Shown here piece by piece: positions 12,060-22,431 of a DNA stretch of 64,000 nucleotides. Location: contig OX438743.1 in the NCBI GenBank assembly GCA_949316235.1, positions 31,217,242 to 31,281,241 of the forward strand. Direction: 5' to 3'. Under the pieces are notes generated by a model, which did not search any database, was not told the origin of the DNA, and saw only the letters and a list, made by a program, of their open reading frames with translations. Source of the stretch: Oegoconia quadripuncta. Taxonomy: Eukaryota; Arthropoda; Insecta; Lepidoptera; Autostichidae. Position numbers and translations under genes: made by a program. Every line of letters starts with the position of its first letter. Position 1 is the stretch's first letter.

Positions 12060-12325
12060 ATCCATACATTCGGAGCAGCGACTGGGGAAACATCAAGAAT
12101 TAAAAGCTTTTTAATGACAGCCCGCCCGCGCCCGAGGCGGGGATCGCATCATGCTGAATGAAGTCAACAGAAACTGAATTATAAAAATTTTAAATTCGAA
12201 CCTGGCGTCAGTACCAATTAAATGTTGTTTAGCAAATGTATAATAGTGTAAGGTTTTATTTGGTATGAAAGAGACAGATTTATAATAAAATGTTTAACTG
12301 CGACAGTATGGAAATATCGTAAATG

Positions 12326-12418
12326 GGATTAACTAAGTCCTCCAAACGTGTTGGGGTTTCCCGGTCAATACGCTTCTTCGATCTATCTCAATCACACCCG
12401 TAGTGTTTTAAAAAAAAA
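12326..12418 (+). mobile_element. SINE family A, 3' fragment
   Basis: GTCCTCCAAACGTGTTGGGG, GGTCAATACGCTTC and TCAATCACACC, then poly(A). Only the last quarter of the element remains. Confidence 0.6.
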
Positions 12419-13152
12419 ATTGTTAGAAAAATAAAATAAAATGAACAGCAAATTCGAAGTAAGATGTCGTTTAATAACATTATGTAATAGTAATTCATTA
12501 AACTTTTTAAGGGATTATTTATAAATCATGTTATTCTACAAAAATTAAATAAAGTGAACTTTAAAATTTATAATCGTCGAAATGAATAAATCAAATATAA
12601 AATAAAAATCAATAAATAAATACCCTTGGACTTACACACACCGTCATCTAGTTCCACACTAAGCAACTTGAAAAGTGTTCCGTTTTGCATATTTTTGAAA
12701 ATATTTTGTAACTAAACACCCTCTGGCCGCCTAATTAACTGAGTGTCATAATTAGTGTGGAACAGTGAGTAAAGTCCCTTAAAGGAAAAAGGCAAAAAAA
12801 TATATATATTTAACTTCAAGTAAAATTGTTCATGTCCTGAATAGCGCCATCCAACCGGCCTTAAGTGCTGTTCGCTTCTTAAAACCATAGGTGGGTTTTA
12901 TCGGAAGCGTCGTAGTGCTTCAGAATACATGCTCCCGATGATTGTCTCGCTGAAATATTCAATCCACTGCGAGGTGAAGGAACTGGGAAACTGTTCGAGC
13001 AATTCAAGTGCGCTAGACGCATTGTCAAATTACTCTTGGAAATTTTACTGCATCAAATGAAATAGGAAATCTCTAGAAGAACGAAATACACCGAGGTAAC
13101 CTAGCAGATTAGTAAGTGGCAGTCAACAGTACACATAGCACGAACCTACGTT

Positions 13153-13463
13153 TAACCGCCTCCGTGGCTCAATGTAAACAACATTGTGTTTACGATTCGG
13201 AGGTCGCGGGTTCGATCCCTAGCGGGGTACATGTTAAGTACTCGGTTTGGTTGGTGGTAGGGCATTTTAAATTGTCCGCCTGGCTAGCTACCACCATCTT
13301 ATCTAAATCTGCCGCCAAGCAGCAATGTTAATAGCATTGTTGTGGTAAGATAGCCAGTTCCCCAAATGGGTTTCCGGGTCAGTACGCTTCCACCTTCCAC
13401 CTCATCTTCACTTAACATCGTGTTCACTTAACTTCACTTAACCCATTGTGCATAAAAAAAAAA
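13153..13463 (+). mobile_element. SINE family A, full length
   Basis: Head ACCGCCTCCGTGGCTCAATG, box B GGTTCGATCCC, body hairpin and poly(A) of nine. The tail block carries a short local duplication (TTCACTTAAC repeated at 13406-13440). The 71-codon frame over it is incidental. Confidence 0.88.
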
Positions 13464-13639
13464 CTTATATATTTTAAATTGGTAATTATGGCTGTGATTT
13501 CAAATAAATCATTAAATTAATAAATTTTAAGAGCTTGGTTAGTATTGACTATTTCGCTCTATTGAACAATTAATGGTTCATCATCCCCTTAAGTTTATAC
13601 GTAATTTAACAAATTTTGTTATTTGCGCACTTTTTTGAT

Positions 13640-13935
13640 TATTTTATGATTGACTGGATTCGCGTTTGACCACAATCTCACCTGATGGAAAGTGACGATG
13701 TGGTGGAAGATGAAGCACGCGATCCCAGTAAATGCCTATTCACTCTGCTCATAAAGATCCCAAGGTTGTAGGATTCAGGAAAGGAGTTCCATGCTGTTCG
13801 GATGATGAATGAAGAATCGAACTTCTTAGTGCGAATGTTCGGTATATTAACTATATAAGGGTGGAATCCCTCCCCACGCCTAGTGGTCCGAAGATGGAAG
13901 GGTGACGGTGGAATAAGAATATGTAATTCCAACGC
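13640..13935 (-). pseudogene. Non-LTR reverse transcriptase tail, type 2
   Basis: The minus-strand frame (stop at 13678-13680) reads RTTRRGEGFHPYIVNIPN, RTAWNSFPESYNLGIF and VNRHLLGSRASSSTTSSLSIR in order, the typical extreme carboxyl end of a lepidopteran non-LTR polymerase. The 3' untranslated end (GATTGTGGTCAAACGCG...CAGTCAATCATAAAA) matches the plus-strand relic at 41388-41548. 5'-truncated; the frame is still open. Confidence 0.75.
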
Positions 13936-14049
13936 TTTATAAGATTATGTAATAACTACTATTACGGCTGCCAGTTTGCATCTACTTAAATACCTATGAA
14001 GCGAGACGGTTTGCTCAAATACACAGGTCGGCCTATAATGACTTGGCCT

Positions 14050-14262
14050 AAACGTGTTGAAATATGTCAGACTGTGGTATTATAAATGTACTGTCCTTAT
14101 ACCCAAAGGTTGCCTGGAAGAGAACGCTTTTAGTGATAAGGTCGCCAAATTGTACATTCTATTCTTGGCACTTTTCTGAAACTGTATTTTCTTTTCTGTT
14201 GTGCAATAAAGTGTATTTGTATTGTATTGTATTGTATTGTATTGTATTGTATTGTATTGTAT
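14050..14262 (+). mobile_element. Non-LTR 3' end with pentanucleotide tail
   Basis: TTCTGTTGTGCAATAAAGTG followed by about nine copies of TATTG (14216-14262). Non-LTR elements often end in such short tandem tails. The small frames predicted across this stretch on both strands are the microsatellite translated. Confidence 0.65.
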
Positions 14263-14654
14263 AAATTTATATTCTATAGAATAGCACAATACAGATTTAT
14301 AAATCTGAAAGCGACAGCCAATTAAATAGGAAGTGCATGTAGAGCGTTTTTGAAAATGCCCTAAATCGAGTATCAACGCGTATACTTCTCTGTCGTGACT
14401 CACTGAGCTATTCTATTACATTTATTTTATTAAATTAGCTATTCTGAGCTTTAAATAATATCTTACTTTTTAAATTCGAATTTAAAAAAGACTGTGTAAA
14501 TGACTTTTTAATTACCGTCCAGCATTATTACACGGATGGTTAGTAAGGAATATTATTGTCCACAGACGTTTAACCATGTCGCGAACATTCGTTATACGTC
14601 CGAATAGTTACAACTATTAACTACAAGTCTCATAATTCAATAGACTAGATATAG

Positions 14655-14695
14655 GTAATCGGTGCATCTAAGTGTCCGAAATATTTATTTATTTT
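14655..14695 (+). mobile_element. SINE family B tail fragment
   Basis: GTGCATCTAAGTGTCCGAAATATTTATTTATT matches in pieces the last 35 bases of the copies at 16552 and 59731. Confidence 0.5.
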
Positions 14696-14924
14696 CTAAA
14701 AACTGTACTCGACAATGATTAATCGATAGAAAATTCCTAGTTACTGACAATTAAATATTAGTGGGAACACTGCTCTTCATTTTAAGGCTTATATTTTTAA
14801 TTCAGTTCAAGAAATAAAACAATCTCAATTTGACTGTATTTCTTGTACGAGTATGTTGTATGATATCTCCAGCAGTAGCATACTAATATCGATAATTATT
14901 TTGTCGTTTGAGTTGTTTTTTTTT

Positions 14925-15130
14925 AATCAAATCAAGTTTTATTTACAATAACTATAAGTATAAGTAAAACCCAAACAACTCGACAGCATATTTTGAATTT
15001 GTGGGCGGTCAGGTTGTATTTTTTTACCATAAAATATATCCTATGATACACTAGGGATCAAAGTGAATCGAACGACAGCTTGATCTTCAAAATCAGTTCA
15101 ACCATTTAGGCTACAGGAGATAACATAGAA
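14925..15130 (+). repeat. Interspersed repeat with CGACAGCATATTTTG
   Basis: CGACAGCATATTTTGAATTT, then TACCATAAAATATATCCTATGA, GGGATCAA, and TTTAGGCTACAGG, in the same order as at 47135-47290. Unclassified. Confidence 0.55.
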
Positions 15131-15808
15131 ATCTAAATACGTACACTCGAATAATCGAGCATAAAGCGTCTGAGCAGCATTATACATCTGCAAATATATT
15201 TTGTAAAAAAAAAAACTAAACTTCAAAGTTAGCTACCTAATTAATTCGTAGCCCCACCTATCTACCATCTAAAGAGATATCACACAAATACAAATCACCT
15301 AGTATTTTAATTAGTACATCAATAAAACACGTGACGACGGCACACAAGTGGGTGAGGGTGGAAAAAGTGGCATTCACAATCGGGCAAAAAGTGGCAATTC
15401 CCGGCCACTCGGTTTTGCCAACATTGCGCTAATTAAGGTGCTACAATGCCGCACTGGCTGATAGATTTCGCGGGTTCCGCAAGAAAATGTGAAAACATCG
15501 AGGGTTTGTTTTTCACCCGATTACGGCGAAGCCAAATGGAAAATAATGTATTCACCGCGTCTGTATTGCATGTTACCACCTACAGTCTAAAACGCGTGAA
15601 CCGATTTGGACAAATGAGGTGTCGTTAGCTTCGTACTGATCCCGAGAGTGTCATATATATGTCGTCATGATAAAACCAATATGGAGGACACTAGCAGCCA
15701 TTTTGTCATATTAGACAACAAATAATTCTTCACCCCATTAAGATCGGATAGGTCTCGACGAAAGAATATTCAAAAAAGGGTAAGTCATGTTTTTAAAAAA
15801 AAAATATT

Positions 15809-15985
15809 AAAACCCGACTACGGTTCAATTGTTTTAGGCGTAAGGAAATTTACCCCAAAACATCAGTGATGAATTGATCGAAGCGCAAGGCAGTGCCCAG
15901 GCGAAGTTCTCCAAAAATATATTACTTACGAGGAGCCGCATGGAGGCCTCCGACCCGACCTAAATTGAACCGTAATCGGGTTTTT
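15809..15985. mobile_element. Small foldback element with CCCGACTACGG ends
   Basis: AAACCCGACTACGGTTCAAT at the left and ATTGAACCGTAATCGGGTTT at the right form arms of about 22 bases with one mismatch, enclosing about 130 bp with no frame. The same CCCGACTACGG terminus starts the foldback at 44713. Confidence 0.6.
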
Positions 15986-16551
15986 ATATTTTTTAAAAGT
16001 TTTTTGGTAAGGTACCTAAGGTTTATAGAACAGCGTTCTGTAATTGGTGTGTAGGTAATCAGTGCAGCGAATGGTTGGTTGTCTTGTCTGTTCCCCATAT
16101 TTCTGTGAGAGGTTCCACTTTCAGGGCGAGGCCAGTAAGGGGCGGCTGCATTCTAGCGATAACCTACCACATCTCACAGATACGTACACCAAGAGTTTCT
16201 AGTTTGACTCAAGAACTTGAGTGACGACGTCCTTATAAGATACTTTGAGCAAATTCTATTGCGTTTGTTATACGTAGGCTGAATACAGGTCTCCCCCTCC
16301 TGTGACTAATATGATGACGGTAGATAGGTTTATTATCCAACGCCAGAGGAAGAAGGGTAATGTTTTACGAATGTATAGTATGTATGTAGTTTTTGTATGT
16401 TAAATCCTGTAGCCTCAACAGCTTGACCGATTTTGAAGTGCAAGGTGTCGTTTTGATCCCCAGAGGGTAATAGAATAATTTTATAGTAAAAAAATCCAAC
16501 GTCCAGGAAAATAGATTTAAATACATAGATAGTTACTAATGTAATTATTTT
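15986..16551. other. No recognisable gene
   Basis: Contains a short GC-rich patch (16120-16165) and a repeat-like stretch at 16400-16500 (TGACCGATTTTGAAGTG, GGTGTCGTTTTGATCC) of unknown class. Confidence 0.35.
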
Positions 16552-16797
16552 TGACGACCGATTGGTGTAGTGGATAGTGACCCTTTCAGCGAAACCAACG
16601 GTTGCATGTTCGAATCCCGCGAGGGGTAAAGGTTTGTGTGATGAATACGAACATTTATTCCCGAGTCATGGTTGTTTATTTAATATTTATGTATGTTTAT
16701 CCGTTATTTAGTATCCATAGCACAAGCTTCGCATAGTTTTGGACTAGATGATTGGTGTAAGTGTCCGAAATATTTATTTATTTATTCAATAAAAATA
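16552..16797 (+). mobile_element. SINE family B, subfamily 2, full length
   Basis: GACGACCGATTGGTGTAGTGG head, box B TGTTCGAATCCCGCG, body TGTGATGAATACGAACATTT and CCGTTATTTAGTATCCATAG, end GTGTAAGTGTCCGAAATA, tail (TTTA)n. Confidence 0.88.
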
Positions 16798-17192
16798 AGA
16801 AACAAATGTTCTTTAAGGTGACTGAAAGAAACACCCTAATGGAATAAGTTCGTTTTTGTGTATACCTGTGTATTGCTATCGTTTTTGAATAAACATAATT
16901 TTTTGTTGTACAATAAAGTTATATAAATAAATTATAGCTAAAAATTACGGAACCTCTCGTCTTCCTTGGGAATACATTTACATTTATTTTTTCCGTTAGC
17001 ACCGGCATGGAAAGCTTACTAATTGGTAATTTACACTGTCGGTGAGAAGTGCTTCCCTTGTTGCAACTTGTGTACTTGATCCAGTAATTGTTCGAGGTTT
17101 GAAATTCACGTGCTTCAGAATCTAAACGTGAAAAAGAAATGTTTCCTTTATGGTGACAATATTTAAAACCTAACTATTGAGAACATTGAGCC

Positions 17193-17367
17193 TTAGAACG
17201 GAATTAGTATATTGGAAAAGATGATTATATAAGTCTATTATATTATAGAGTGTAATCTAATGTAATATAGATCAATATAATACTTAGAATACATATATTA
17301 TAGTTAGATTAGATTCAAACGTCCGCGAATAAATAAATAAATGCGAAAGTTCAAACTTCAAACAAAA
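17193..17367 (+). repeat. Duplicated block, copy 1
   Basis: TTAGAACGGAATTAGTATAT through TCAAACGTCCGCGAATAAAT; nearly identical to 20271-20795, which carries an inserted non-LTR tail. An AT-rich block with no frame. Confidence 0.75.
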
Positions 17368-17444
17368 ATTAGACTAAGTGGCCAGTTTGTGAAGACAGCA
17401 AATTCAAATGTTGGATTACCCTGAATATTTATTAAAATTAATGC

Positions 17445-17690
17445 TTATATATTTTTTTTTCATTAATAAATATTTCGGTCGCTTACGCCAATCAACTAGA
17501 TCCAAGGTAAGTAAAGCTTGCCCTATGAGTACTAGATAACGGATAACTGAATATAGTTATTTATATAAATATCCATAACTCGGGAATAAATGGTCACATA
17601 TAGGTATAATTAGTTACCCTTAGCGGAATTCGAAACTGCAACCATTGCTTTCTCAGATAGGGTAACTATTCACTACACCATCGGTCGTCA
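17445..17690 (-). mobile_element. SINE family B, subfamily 2, reverse
   Basis: From TTTCATTAATAAATATTTCGG to the head at CACTACACCATCGGTCGTC. Box B is mutated (GCAGTTTCGAATTCCGC), indicating an old copy. Confidence 0.82.
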
Positions 17691-17754
17691 ATATTAATTA
17701 GAAGCGGTCAAATCGCTATGGTAATTTATTGTGCGAGTGATTTTAACAGTATAA

Positions 17755-17968
17755 TAAACTAGCTTTCCTCCCGCGGCTTCGGCTGCGTGGAATAGCTTTA
17801 TCGTAGATATGTTTAATTCGTTTATACCGCGGGAACTACTCACTGTATCGGGATAAAAAGTATTTTAATCTAGGGTATATTTTACCTATATACCAAATTT
17901 CATCCAGATCCGTTCAGCCGTTTCGCTATGATTGAGCAACAAACAAACGAACATCCAAACTTCCGCAT
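17755..17968 (-). repeat. Interspersed repeat C, reverse
   Basis: CTAGCTTTCCTCCCGCGGCTTCGG, GCGGGAACTACTCACT, ATACCAAATTTCATCCAGATCC, GATTGAGCAACAAACAAACG in pieces; the reverse complement of the copies at 20764 and 27250. Very common in lepidopteran DNA as I recall; class not assigned. Confidence 0.7.
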
Positions 17969-18049
17969 ATACCGGATGAGTTTTTTTACCGCCGTAAGGA
18001 AAAAAATAGGGCATAAATATTAGGTAAGTGAAATAGAAGGTCTTGGCAT

Positions 18050-18577
18050 AGGTATTTTTTTTTTTTTATATGAGAGAGCGGCAATCGAGCATGCGGGTCA
18101 CCTGATGGAAAGTAATCACCGCCGCCCATGGACACCCGCAACACCAAAAGGGTCACAGGTGCGTTGCCGGCCTTTGAGGAAGGTGTAGGCTCGTTTCTTG
18201 AAGGTTCCAATGTCGTACTCGTTCGGGAATACCGCTACCGGAAGTCCGTTCCACAGGGTGGTCGTACGTGGTAAGAAGTTTCTTGAGAAACGTACAGTGG
18301 TAGACTTCCACTCATCCAGGTGATGTGGATGGAAATTTAATTTTCTCCGAGAAGTGTATCGGTTAAATTGAGCAGCGGGTATTAGCTCGAACAGTTCTTC
18401 AGAACACTCCCCATGAAATATGCGATAGAGAATGCAGAGGGACGCGACGTCTCTTCGCAACGCCAGGGGATCCAGTCGGTCAGTGAGACTCTCTTGGCCG
18501 ATAATTCGGACTGCGCGACGTTGAACGCGGTCAAAAGGAAGAAGCTGGTACTGAGGTGCCCCAGCCCATAGGTGAGA
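18050..18577 (-). pseudogene. Non-LTR reverse transcriptase tail, type 1
   Basis: The minus-strand frame, open from about 18577 to 18116, reads [58 protein letters not shown] and [14 protein letters not shown], ending GVAGVHGRR. This is the standard extreme carboxyl end of a widespread lepidopteran endonuclease/reverse-transcriptase element. 5'-truncated with an oligo(A)-type end near 18052. The frame is uninterrupted, so the insertion is comparatively young. Confidence 0.82.
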
Positions 18578-18710
18578 ACAATACTATTATATAGGTAATA
18601 GTTAGTTATTATGGCAAATAGAAGGTATTGGCATATGCGATTGGCGCCATTGTTGGGGGTACCATGCGAAATTTATTTGGAACTCATATTTTCTCCAAGT
18701 TTTCTGTATC

Positions 18711-18918
18711 AGCGAAACCAACGGTTGCGGGTTCGAATCCCGCGAGGGGTAAATGTTTGTGTGATGAATACGAACATTTATTCCCGAGTCTTGGATGTTT
18801 ATATAAATATTTATGTATGTTTATCCGTTATCTAGCATCCATAGCACAAGCTTTGCTTAGTTTGGGACTAGATGATTGGTGTAAGTGTCCGAAATATTTA
18901 TTTATTATTTATTTAATT
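18711..18918 (+). mobile_element. SINE family B, subfamily 2, head-truncated
   Basis: Starts inside the tRNA-like head (ATCAGCGAAACCAACGGTTG), so box A is missing; box B and the rest match 59731 almost base for base. Confidence 0.85.
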
Positions 18919-19576
18919 TAACGATGTAATTATGTGGAATAGGCTACAAATGCGACCGTAAAATCACACAATTAAGGCTTTATTCTGTGATAGCTTTTAA
19001 AAAAATTATTACTTATAATTAGTATTGGCACCTTCTATTTCAGTTATCTAATATGCCCTAATTTATTCCTTACGGTAAAAAAACTAATCCAGTATAACAT
19101 TAGTTAGATGACCTCAGATTTGTCAATGATAATGAAAGGGTAATATGAGAACCACCTATTTTGATATTCGTGTCAATAATTTAATGTAATCTTACTAATA
19201 CATAGTTCTACAGAATAGTGAATTCAGCGATCTGCCGTCCAAGAGTCTACAGCAGCAGCAGTATGCAAATACTAATTCCTGCCTACGAGACGCTATTTTG
19301 CACACAAACGTTGCTCTATATCATAGCTATATAATATATGCAGCTATCTTGCAGTCCTTTCGTACATTGTAGTGAACTTATTGTAAGTAAATAAAGTACA
19401 AATTGATAACAAAAATATAAGTCGGTTAAGCTTTCAGAGATATTTAGCTTTTAAAACAGTTGGTTTGGTTCATCGGGAAGATACGAGTATAATCATCTGT
19501 TTTCTCGGAAATTCTCCAAATTTTAAATAATTATTGTGTCACCCTTTTATACAGTAATAGCTTAGTACAATAATTT

Positions 19577-20110
19577 CAATCAATCAATCAATCAAGTACA
19601 CTTTATTGCACAAAATTCTACAATACACTTCTTAATATAGCTTCACAAAAATTATAATTGTACAACCAGGCGGTCTTATCGCTATTAAGCGATTTCTACC
19701 AGACAACCTTTGGGTAGAGGGAAAAAAAGTAGAACGGGATAAAAGCAAGTAGGTTTGTGCACCAATGATTTAAAAAATATATATATAAAATAATAGATAC
19801 CAAACAATAGATATAAACATACATACGTTAGATATGAACATCAACTTATTGCATGTAAGTATAGTGTAAAATATACCTACATATATAGTGATAAATTATC
19901 ATACATACATATACAATATATGTGACACCAAACAAAGAAAATAATGGATGACAACAGTCAAGACGCCAGAAAATGTGCCTTGACTTGTGCTCTAAAAGTA
20001 AATGATGATTGTGCACGACGTATAGACTCGGGAAGAGCGTTCCATAAACGGATAATTTCTTTAAAATTTATGCTCGATATATCAATAGATACATGTAATA
20101 TTTAAGAGAG
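19577..20110 (-). pseudogene. Non-LTR retrotransposon 3' end with carboxyl relic
   Basis: On the minus strand: INFKEIIRLWNALPESIRRA then FRAQVKAHFLAS and a stop (19958-19960), about 360 bp of 3' untranslated sequence, AATAAAGTGTACTTGA and a (TTGA)n tail at 19577-19596. 5'-truncated. An LWNALPES motif is the usual sign of such tails. Confidence 0.75.
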
Positions 20111-20118
20111 TTTATCTA

Positions 20119-20235
20119 ACTAATATTATAAATGCGAAAGTTTGGATGTTTATGTGTTTGTTTGTTTGTTGCTCAATCACGGCGAAGAGAATGAAAGGAT
20201 TTGGATAAATTGGTATATAGATAGAACATAGCGTA
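20119..20235 (+). repeat. Interspersed repeat C fragment
   Basis: CTAATATTATAAATGCGAAAG, GTTTGTTTGTTGCTCAATCACGGCG and GGATTTGGAT in pieces, then it breaks off. Confidence 0.65.
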
Positions 20236-20270
20236 GATTAAGACATAGGAAGAACGGTTTTGGACGGAAG

Positions 20271-20795
20271 CTTTAGAACGGAATTAGTATAATAAATAAA
20301 TAAATCTCTTTATTTCATGTATATATCAGCACTTTAACAATGAAGTTCTGCCAACTGTACTAGTTTTCTTAGTTTTTATTTAAACAAAACAATGATATAG
20401 TTGACATAATTGATCAAAGAGAAAATTTCAAATTTTCAACTTTAAGTTAACCCTAAAAAAAAAAACACCAAAACTTAAACTAGCTTATAAGTTTAACAAT
20501 TTCTATAACCAACGATTGCTCAGTCATAAATAAAAAGAAGAATAACCAAAGCGAAAGATACTTATTAATTATTATTTTAAACAACCAAAGAAAGTATTCT
20601 ATTGTTATGTAATGAGAAATATAATCAATCATTATATTGGAAAAGATGCTTATATATAAGTCTATTATATTATAGAGTGTAATCTAATGTAATATAGATC
20701 AATATAATACTTAGAATACATATATTATAGTTACATTAGATTCAAACGTCCGCGAATAAATAAATTAATGCGAAAGTTCAATCTTCAAACTTTGC
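20271..20795 (+). repeat. Duplicated block, copy 2, interrupted
   Basis: TTAGAACGGAATTAGTATA at 20271-20289 joins across the insertion 20290-20628 to TATATTGGAAAAGATG at about 20634. The remainder matches 17208-17367 with very few differences. Confidence 0.7.
20290..20628 (-). mobile_element. Non-LTR 3' tail inserted in the duplicated block
   Basis: ATAAATAAATAAATCTCTTTATTT at its left is a reverse tail (AAATAAAGAGATTTATTTATT on the minus strand, in pieces). No coding remnant is recognised. Its absence from the copy at 17193 gives clean insertion boundaries. Confidence 0.55.
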
Positions 20796-21005
20796 CAAAG
20801 TTTGAATATTTGTTTGTTGCTCAATCACGGCGAAACGGATGAAGGGATTTGGATGAAATTTGGTAAATAGGTTGAAAATGGATGGATAAAAACCTAGGAT
20901 ATTTTTAATCCCGATAAAGTGAGTAATTCCCGCGGGATAAACAAATTAAACATACCCGCGATACAGTTATTCCACGCAGGCGAAGCGGCGGGCGGGAAGC
21001 TAGTT
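20764..21005 (+). repeat. Interspersed repeat C, near complete
   Basis: AATGCGAAAGTTCAA to GCGGGCGGGAAGCTAGTT, containing TTGCTCAATCACGGCGAAAC, GGATGAAATTTGGTAAATAG and ATCCCGATAAAGTGAGTAAT in order. This is the most complete copy in the window. Confidence 0.72.
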
Positions 21006-21464
21006 CCAAATAAACTTACAAGTCCAAAAGTTTTCGAAATTAATAAACAGATTCTAATGAAACTTTGTACGCTTCAACCACATACATCGATCTAAAAAGT
21101 TGCCAGAGAATATTTAGGAAAAAGTGTATTGAAACTAAATTAGTGCGATTTTAAGTTTTCAATTGTAACAGAGAAAATGCAACATTATTCGATTAATTTC
21201 GATATTTTGGAAATGTTTACTACTAACTTTTCAGATCTATAGAATAGAATAGAATAATTTATTTTTAACCACAGGTAAATACAGTAGTTTACAACCGGTA
21301 AAATTTTGTAATATTCATTAGAATTTCTAAAAGTATGTTCCCAGCTGATGCCCATGCTAAGCATTAAAAATACTTGTGTTATAAGCATCAGCTGCTAATA
21401 CGTGTCTATGTATCTATCTATGTATCCTGTTTATACGTATATAAAGTTACTAGAATCGATTTTA

Positions 21465-21770
21465 TTTTATTTATTTATTTGTTTTAACACTTTATTGCAT
21501 ATAAGTATACAAACATACATTGAACAAACATAGGACAGATATTACAATACACAAAAGGCGATTTTGTCATTTCGGAAATTTTGGACTTGAAAATGCATGA
21601 AGTGACGAGTAGGGTAAACCCTCATAACGTGAGTTATCAACCCGCAGAGCGATGTAAACTGGCTTAATTTTATCAGGGCTTCAGACAGGCCCCAGGTGGA
21701 TTCAGCGAAGTGCGTCCAAGCACGCCTAAATCGTACAAAGCCAACCCATTGCAATCCTGATGAGAAGACA
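21465..21770 (-). repeat. Possible non-LTR 3' end, unclassified
   Basis: TATTTATTTGTTTTAACACTTTATTGCA resembles a reverse CAATAAAGTG-type tail. The 70-codon minus frame (21542-21754) gives no motif I can place. Confidence 0.3.
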
Positions 21771-21855
21771 CCCGCTGGATACTAGACGATTGATTAGCCA
21801 TTGAATGTAGCTAGTTGTATGACCATAGACTTATAAATCTTAGTAGACCAAAATA

Positions 21856-22278
21856 TTGGGTCTTTACCTATGAGATTGGAGTTTTTTTTCTTCGTGAATT
21901 CATATCTACCAATTCCTGCGATTTTCAAAGCTATATCCAAATTTGTTTTTTATTTGGAAAATGGAATATTTTTTCAAGGTTTCACATGAAATATTTTTTA
22001 ATTTCTGGGCTAAATCACATAATAAAAAAAAAATTAACAGAGCTCATTTCATGTGCTTCCCTTAATCATTTCTTCGATTCGCTGAAACTTTTATAAAGCG
22101 GTTACTTTTAAGAATTAACGCTGCCTATACTTAACTTAATGTTATCCGATAATACACACAAAGTTTAGGTTAATTTGGATATGCCGTTCCCAAAAAAAAA
22201 TCAAAAATGTTTGTATGGAGAAAACAGTCTTAATGAAATTCTTCATACAAAACGCCAATTTCATAGGTAAGGACCTAA
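21856..22278. mobile_element. Mariner-type MITE, 423 bp
   Basis: Terminal inverted repeats TTGGGTCTTTACCTATGA and (reverse) TTAGGTCCTTACCTATGA are flanked by TA at 21854-21855 and 22279-22280. The interior has no transposase and is collinear with the copy at 30622-31008 (GCGGTTACTTTTAA, TTAACTTAATGTTATCCGAT, GTATGGAGAAAACAGTCTTA). TTAGGTC-type ends with TA duplication are characteristic of mariner elements. The 93-codon frame across it is incidental. Confidence 0.88.
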
Positions 22279-22431
22279 TATTAACATGCTTAAATGCTAA
22301 CATGACTCTTACCCCATGCAGTTTATGTCAAGTATGAGTCTTTTTATAAACAAATACTTGTTCACGAACAAAATCCTTCGAGGTATTAAATCTAAATAAT
22401 TAGAACCGTTTTGACATTTAATTTTTCTAAT

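Larger units (their letters stand above)
8571..12305 (+). ncRNA. Candidate two-exon non-coding transcript
   Basis: Proposed exon 1 is about 8571-8630, ending at a consensus donor (GTAAGT at 8631). Proposed exon 2 starts at 12060 after a strong acceptor (TTTGTTTCATTTCAG) and runs to about 12305 past AATAAA at 12284-12289. Exon 2 opens with a GC-rich stretch unlike its surroundings. No ATG-started frame of any length exists: the first ATG gives four codons. One frame is open from about 8563 across the junction to a TGA near 12157 but lacks an ATG. The intervening 3.4 kb carries SINE insertions, as introns do. This is inference from signals only. It could instead be unrelated sites, or the first exon of a gene spliced elsewhere. 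Confidence 0.2.
17971..19095. mobile_element. Composite element bounded by roughly 65-bp inverted repeats
   Basis: The left arm 17971-18040 (GATGAGTTTTTTTACCG, CGTAAGGAA, TAGGGCATA, GAAATAGAAGGT) is mirrored by 19030-19093. Between the arms sit a reverse non-LTR tail (18050-18577) and a 5'-truncated family B SINE (18711-18918), so the enclosing DNA element, whose own interior is small, is older than both. A second AAATAGAAGGT-x-TTGGCATA copy at 18615 may be a duplicated target left by an insertion. Confidence 0.6.

Noticed and set aside
14064..14403. Frames of 66 and 107 codons with repeated Leu/Tyr/Cys or Asn/Thr residues
   Set aside because: They translate the TATTG microsatellite at 14216-14262 on either strand.
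21815..22096. 93-codon ORF
   Set aside because: It runs across the mariner MITE boundary and interior and has no conserved residues.
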